A DNA stretch of 64,000 nucleotides, from the NCBI GenBank assembly GCA_015232395.1, contig JADFZT010000001.1:25744-89743 (forward strand). The letters run 5' to 3'. A model generated the notes under the pieces. That model did no database searches. It was not told the origin of the DNA and saw nothing but the letters and a program-made list of their open reading frames with translations. Each line of letters starts with the position of its first letter. Within the stretch, counting starts at the first letter, position 1. The position numbers and the translations under genes are program-made. This stretch comes from Magnetococcales bacterium. GTDB taxonomy: Bacteria > Pseudomonadota > Magnetococcia > Magnetococcales > JADFZT01. Positions 60,693 to 64,000 of the stretch are shown one piece after another.

Positions 60693-61469
60693 TTATAGAT
60701 GCTCTCCCCCATCCACCGCCAGCATCTCACCGGTAATAAAATCGTGTTCCAGAAGAAAAATCAATGCCGAAGCGATCTCTTCCGGGGATCCCGGGCGCCT
60801 GGCGGGGGTTGCCTGGGCCACCCGTTCCAGATGGGCCATCCCCTCCCCGGGTGGGGGCAGGATGGGGCCGGGGCCGATGGCATTGACCTGAATATGGGGA
60901 GCCAGCTCTTTGGCGGCCAGCTGGGTCAGGCTCCATAAAGCGCTCTTGGCGGTGGTATAGGCGATATAGCCCGCTCCGGGACGCCGCACCCGACGGTCGA
61001 TGATATTGATCACCTTGCCCAGGGGTAGATTTAATCCTGAACGCGCTTCCCCTGCCGTATCAAGAGCCCCATTCATCAGCTCCGGCTGTCGGGCAAAGGC
61101 CTGAAGCAGGAGAAAGGGGGCGGTGGCATTGATCTGGTGGTGGCGTTGCCAGTTGGCGAGGGAGGTATCCCGGATAGAGCCCGGCTCGAAGATGGCGGCA
61201 TTGTTGACCAGGATGGAGAGGGGCCCCAGCAGGGAGCGACTCCGGTCCACCAAGGCCATGACTTGTTCAGGATGGGAAAGATCCCCTTGAACGGCTTCGG
61301 CCACCCCCCCTTGCTGACGAATCCCGTCGCAGGTGAGCTGAGCAGCTTGTTGGGAGCCGTTGTAGTGCACCACCACCCGCACCCCGGCCTTGGCCAGGGC
61401 GTAGGCGATGACCGAACCGATCCGTTGCGCTCCCCCGGTTACCAGGGCGGTTGCACCTTCGAGTTTCAT
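60693..61469 (-). CDS. SDR oxidoreductase, pteridine-reductase-like (FolM type)
   Basis: 258 residues. Cofactor motif TALVTGGAQRIGSVIAYALA contains Thr-Gly-x3-Arg-x-Gly, the pteridine reductase variant of the SDR glycine motif. NNAAIFEPG and the catalytic YIAYTTAKSALWSLTQLAAK with Tyr-xxx-Lys follow. Next to folB and folK, so reduction of dihydropterin or dihydrofolate is likely; FolM-type enzymes can replace FolA. Other SDR substrates cannot be excluded. Confidence 0.82.
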   Translation of the reverse strand: MKLEGATALVTGGAQRIGSVIAYALAKAGVRVVVHYNGSQQAAQLTCDGIRQQGGVAEAVQGDLSHPEQVMALVDRSRSLLGPLSILVNNAAIFEPGSIRDTSLANWQRHHQINATAPFLLLQAFARQPELMNGALDTAGEARSGLNLPLGKVINIIDRRVRRPGAGYIAYTTAKSALWSLTQLAAKELAPHIQVNAIGPGPILPPPGEGMAHLERVAQATPARRPGSPEEIASALIFLLEHDFITGEMLAVDGGEHL

Positions 61470-61541
61470 AGAGATCGCACGTTATCGATTTTGGCAGGAG
61501 CACCCACTCTTTGCACCTCAGGCTCTTAACTTTGGATGAGC

Positions 61542-61571
61542 GATCCCTTCGGAATTCAAACCGAGGGGATC
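61542..61571. other. 11-bp stem hairpin between rnd and the SDR gene
   Basis: GATCCCTTCGG pairs with CCGAGGGGATC (one G-T pair), loop AATTCAAA. No T-run on either strand; may be a processing or pause site in a transcript running from rnd to the fol genes. Confidence 0.45.
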
Positions 61572-61635
61572 AAACCTGAAAACAAAAAAATGGGCACCTG
61601 AACCGTTGCCTGAAAAAACCGACTCCAGGAAGGCT

Positions 61636-62271
61636 CTAACGATGGGAAAAAATATCCTCATCCTGCCAGCCAGCCAGATCCAGATCGGCCCGAGAGGGGA
61701 GGAAGGCCATGCATTTTTGGGCCAAATCCAGGCGATTTTCCCGTTTCAGCATCGCTGTCAGCCGCTCCCGGATAGCGACCAGATGGAGCACATCGGAGGT
61801 GGCATAGGCGATCTGCTGATCGGTCAGGATTTCGGCGGCCCAATCGGAAGATTGCTGCTGCTTGTCGAGTTCAATCCCGGTGATCTCCCGCACCACATCC
61901 TTCAGGCCGTGACTGCCGGTATAGGTGCGGGCCAGCTTGGAGGCGACTTTGGTGCAAAAGACCGGATTGACCTCAATCCCCAGCCAATGTTTGAGGGCGG
62001 CCAGATCGAAGCGGGCAAAGTGAAAGATTTTTTCCACCTGGGGGGCCTCCAACACCTCCTGGAGGCGGGGTGCGGTGCGCTCCCCGGGACGAACCAGGGT
62101 CACCAGCCCCTCTTCGTTGCACATCTGCACCACGCAGAGGCGGTCTCTGGGAACCTGCAAGCCCAGGGTTTCGGTATCCACAGCCAAAAACCGGCTGGCC
62201 AGATAGCGCTGTTGTCTCTCCTCGTCCAGATCATTTTCCAGAACGAGGGGTTTTTGGTTTGCGGTGCTCAT
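61636..62271 (-). CDS. rnd: ribonuclease D, short form
   Basis: 211 residues: only the 3'-5' exonuclease domain, without the HRDC domains of E. coli RNase D. DEDD residues are in FLAVDTETLGLQVPRDRLCV, IFHFARFDLAALKHWLG and QQIAYATSDVLHLVAIRERL (DEDDy Tyr/Asp). Trims 3' ends of tRNA and other stable RNAs. This short form is typical of alphaproteobacteria. Confidence 0.9.
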   Translation of the reverse strand: MSTANQKPLVLENDLDEERQQRYLASRFLAVDTETLGLQVPRDRLCVVQMCNEEGLVTLVRPGERTAPRLQEVLEAPQVEKIFHFARFDLAALKHWLGIEVNPVFCTKVASKLARTYTGSHGLKDVVREITGIELDKQQQSSDWAAEILTDQQIAYATSDVLHLVAIRERLTAMLKRENRLDLAQKCMAFLPSRADLDLAGWQDEDIFSHR

Positions 62272-62649
62272 TAATTTTTCCCTCTGAATCCCTGTAAGCC
62301 CTCTGTAAGATCCCCCAGGTTGACTGTCGGTTTCTGACTTTTTTAGCCATCAATCAGTCCAATAATCAACTCACTCCACCCCCTCAAAGATCGATGTTAT
62401 CTCTACCGTAGCCAACGCCAGAGTCAGCCATCGCTCATGGTCATCGATGATTGTTTGACACACTGTTGCACTTCACCATGGTCGAAGCCCTCCGGGTTAT
62501 GGCATACTGGGTGGTGATTTGGTTCCCCCGACTGTAACAAATCGCTTTTTTTATTCCGGTTTTGGGTATAAATAACATATCCATCCGGATATTGTAAGAA
62601 CGCAATCCACCCGCTTCAACCACGCTAAAGTCAGTGACAGGATTTCACC
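62272..62649. other. intergenic leader between rnd and the repeat protein
   Basis: About 380 bases, no gene. An extended -10-like TGGGTATAAAT lies at 62564-62574, ~75 bases before the next ATG, preceded by AT-rich sequence. TTGACA occurs at 62455 but without a good -10 at the right distance. A CAGGA ribosome site lies before the ATG at 62650. Confidence 0.45.
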
Positions 62650-63864
62650 ATGAGTGAACGTGACATCTACTCCTCGGATCAACTCAAAAAAATCCGGGAG
62701 ACCCTGCAAAGCTCTCTGGGAACAGGATCCGATTCAGCCCTTAGCACCCTTGATTCCCGTTTTGTAGCCAGCGAAAAGAGCGCCGCCCAAGCTGCGGAAG
62801 AAGACAAGAAAGCCGCTCCAGCCGCCCCCGAAGTGGATGTACCGGCCCTCATCCAGGAAGGCAATATTGATGCCATGTTGGAGGCCATGGGGGAGCTGAA
62901 AGACAACCCCGGTGGACTTCGACAGCTGACCGGGGCGCTGTTGCAACACAACAAGTCCAAAGCCTTCCACATGGTGGATGCCATGAGCAAGGTGACCGGC
63001 GACAAGGATCTGATCGAGGCTCTGGCCAACGGCGTCGTTGCCAAAAAAGGGATCAACCCCCTGATCGACGCCCTGCGTCACGCCGTCATCAGTCCGGTCG
63101 CCATGAAGGTTCTGGCCGGGGCCATCGCCGAGCAGGGTTCGGTCAACCACATCATCCGCTCTATCGCCACCGCCCCCACCGGCCAGGAAGAGGCGGAAAT
63201 CATCTGGGCCATGGAGCTGATCGGCAAAGCCGGGATCGATTCCATGCTGGAGGCGATCAATCTTCTGGAAAAGGACTCTCCCGGAGTGGTCATCCTCGCC
63301 ACCGGCCTGGTCAACCGCAAGGAGATCACCGCCCAACCCCTCTCCAAAGCCCTGATCCAGTGCATGGATCACCCCAAGCCCGCCATGATTCTGGCAGTGG
63401 AGTTGACGCGCCTGGCCGACCTTCCCTCGTTGGTGATGCTGATGGAAAAAGGGTTGACTGATAAGAGTGAGGCCGCTGAGGTGATCATCGCCAAGATGGT
63501 TTGGCGCTCACTCAACGAAGATACCAAGGTCAAAATGCTCTCCCGGGCTGCCAAGTCGATCAAAAACGACTCCATGGCCGGTAAAATTCTCGCCTGGGGA
63601 TTGGTTCAGCAGGGGGATCCCAAGGAGATGGAGAAGGCCTATCGTCGCCTGCGCGCCAACCCTGATGCCAAAAATATCGTCGGCGTGGGGCTGGTTTCAA
63701 AACTGGGCAAATTCGCTGCGTTGCGGACGTTGGGCAAGGAGGTTTTGGCGTTGGGCAAGGTCCAGGGTGCGGCTGATGCCGCCAGCAGAGAGGCCAAAAA
63801 CCGCTACAACACCATCACCACCCAGATGTTGAGCTTGAGTAACACGACAAAGCCGAAAAAATGA
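62650..63864 (+). CDS. helical-repeat protein of unknown function
   Basis: 404 residues, soluble, no signal peptide or membrane segment. After a linker of Ala/Lys/Glu (AAQAAEEDKKAAPAAPEVDV, ~residues 43-70) come about eight or nine units of ~33-37 residues of two helices each, for example GNIDAMLEAMGELKDNPGGL and GIDSMLEAINLLEKDSPGVV. Gly or Pro at turns and many Leu/Ile/Ala suggest a HEAT/ARM-like solenoid, a protein-protein scaffold. No catalytic motif. I do not recognise the family. It is followed by a strong terminator and is probably monocistronic. Confidence 0.72.
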   Translation: MSERDIYSSDQLKKIRETLQSSLGTGSDSALSTLDSRFVASEKSAAQAAEEDKKAAPAAPEVDVPALIQEGNIDAMLEAMGELKDNPGGLRQLTGALLQHNKSKAFHMVDAMSKVTGDKDLIEALANGVVAKKGINPLIDALRHAVISPVAMKVLAGAIAEQGSVNHIIRSIATAPTGQEEAEIIWAMELIGKAGIDSMLEAINLLEKDSPGVVILATGLVNRKEITAQPLSKALIQCMDHPKPAMILAVELTRLADLPSLVMLMEKGLTDKSEAAEVIIAKMVWRSLNEDTKVKMLSRAAKSIKNDSMAGKILAWGLVQQGDPKEMEKAYRRLRANPDAKNIVGVGLVSKLGKFAALRTLGKEVLALGKVQGAADAASREAKNRYNTITTQMLSLSNTTKPKK

Positions 63865-63923
63865 GCCGGAAGAGGCCCCCAACAAAAAGAAAAAAATAAG
63901 CACAACCGGCCTTCTGCAGAATC

Positions 63924-63966
63924 AAAAAAGCCCCCGCTTTCATTTAAGAGAGCGGGGGCTTTTTAT
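63924..63966 (+). terminator. strong rho-independent terminator
   Basis: AAAAAGCCCCCGCTTT, loop CATTTAAG, then AGAGCGGGGGCTTTTTAT. A stem of 13 or more pairs with A-tract and T-tract, able to work in both directions. Ends the helical-repeat gene. Confidence 0.93.
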
Positions 63967-63989
63967 TTAACCGGATGCAACCCCGTGTA

Positions 63990-64000
63990 TATAGTCATTC
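63990..64000. repeat. left tip of a further TATAG-CATTC element cut by the window edge
   Basis: TATAGTCATTC equals the tip of the repeat at 26702 and differs by one base from the MITE tip TATAGCCATTC. Only 11 bases are visible, so identity is tentative. Confidence 0.4.

Overview
The window looks like a chromosomal segment of a Gram-negative proteobacterium. It has an outer-membrane TonB-dependent receptor with TonB/ExbB/ExbD, two RND pumps, a Fur-type Zur and periplasmic c-type cytochromes. Neighbour pairs such as rsmB-purH and dapA...smpB resemble alphaproteobacterial-type gene order. A deep-branching alphaproteobacterium-like lineage (for instance Magnetococcales) is possible, but that is inference: no rRNA or taxon-specific marker is present. 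I see no rRNA, tRNA, CRISPR array, transposase gene or prophage.

Layout. (1) 1-606: a UPF0175/DUF3368 toxin-antitoxin pair cut by the left edge. (2) 662-14734, all on the minus strand: a surface-polysaccharide locus with five glycosyltransferase genes (one a fusion of two GT-B enzymes), four SAM methyltransferases, a Wzx-like flippase, a Wzy/WaaL-like polymerase or ligase and an alpha/beta hydrolase. (3) 15318-16826: an unusual membrane cytochrome c with a long cytoplasmic, disordered N-terminal part. (4) 17283-23529, plus strand: gmd and fcl (GDP-L-fucose supply, matching the WcaI-like glycosyltransferase of the polysaccharide locus), then tatD, tcdA and modABC. (5) 23542-26693: zur-znuC-znuB divergent from znuA around a good Zur-box match. 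(6) 27004-33830: a TetR/adaptor/RND efflux operon and an MFS transporter. (7) 34137-41303: a seven-gene cluster of TonB-dependent receptor, His-rich DUF4198-like protein, NapH-like polyferredoxin, CcdA/TauE-like thiol-redox membrane protein, TonB, ExbB and ExbD. (8) 41385-47269: 2Fe-2S ferredoxin, purH, rsmB, an AI-2E family permease, an L,D-transpeptidase and a Bax-inhibitor-1 family protein. (9) 47458-50430: a HigBA-like toxin-antitoxin pair and a secreted metzincin protease with three SLH domains. (10) 50636-53447: dapA, two related cytochrome c genes and smpB. (11) 54115-62271, minus strand: a Ppx/GppA phosphatase, a second RND pump with adaptor, folK, folB, a pteridine-reductase-like SDR and rnd. 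(12) 62650-63864: a helical-repeat protein of unknown function with a strong terminator.

The most interesting material is the redox-linked TonB cluster (7), read here as a candidate reductive metal-uptake system; the cytochrome with a cytoplasmic tail (3); and a ~242-bp MITE-like element present in three full copies, with a possible fourth starting at the right edge. One MITE copy sits between exbB and exbD and supplies the exbB stop codon. A separate repeat, with perfect 30-bp inverted arms, follows znuA.
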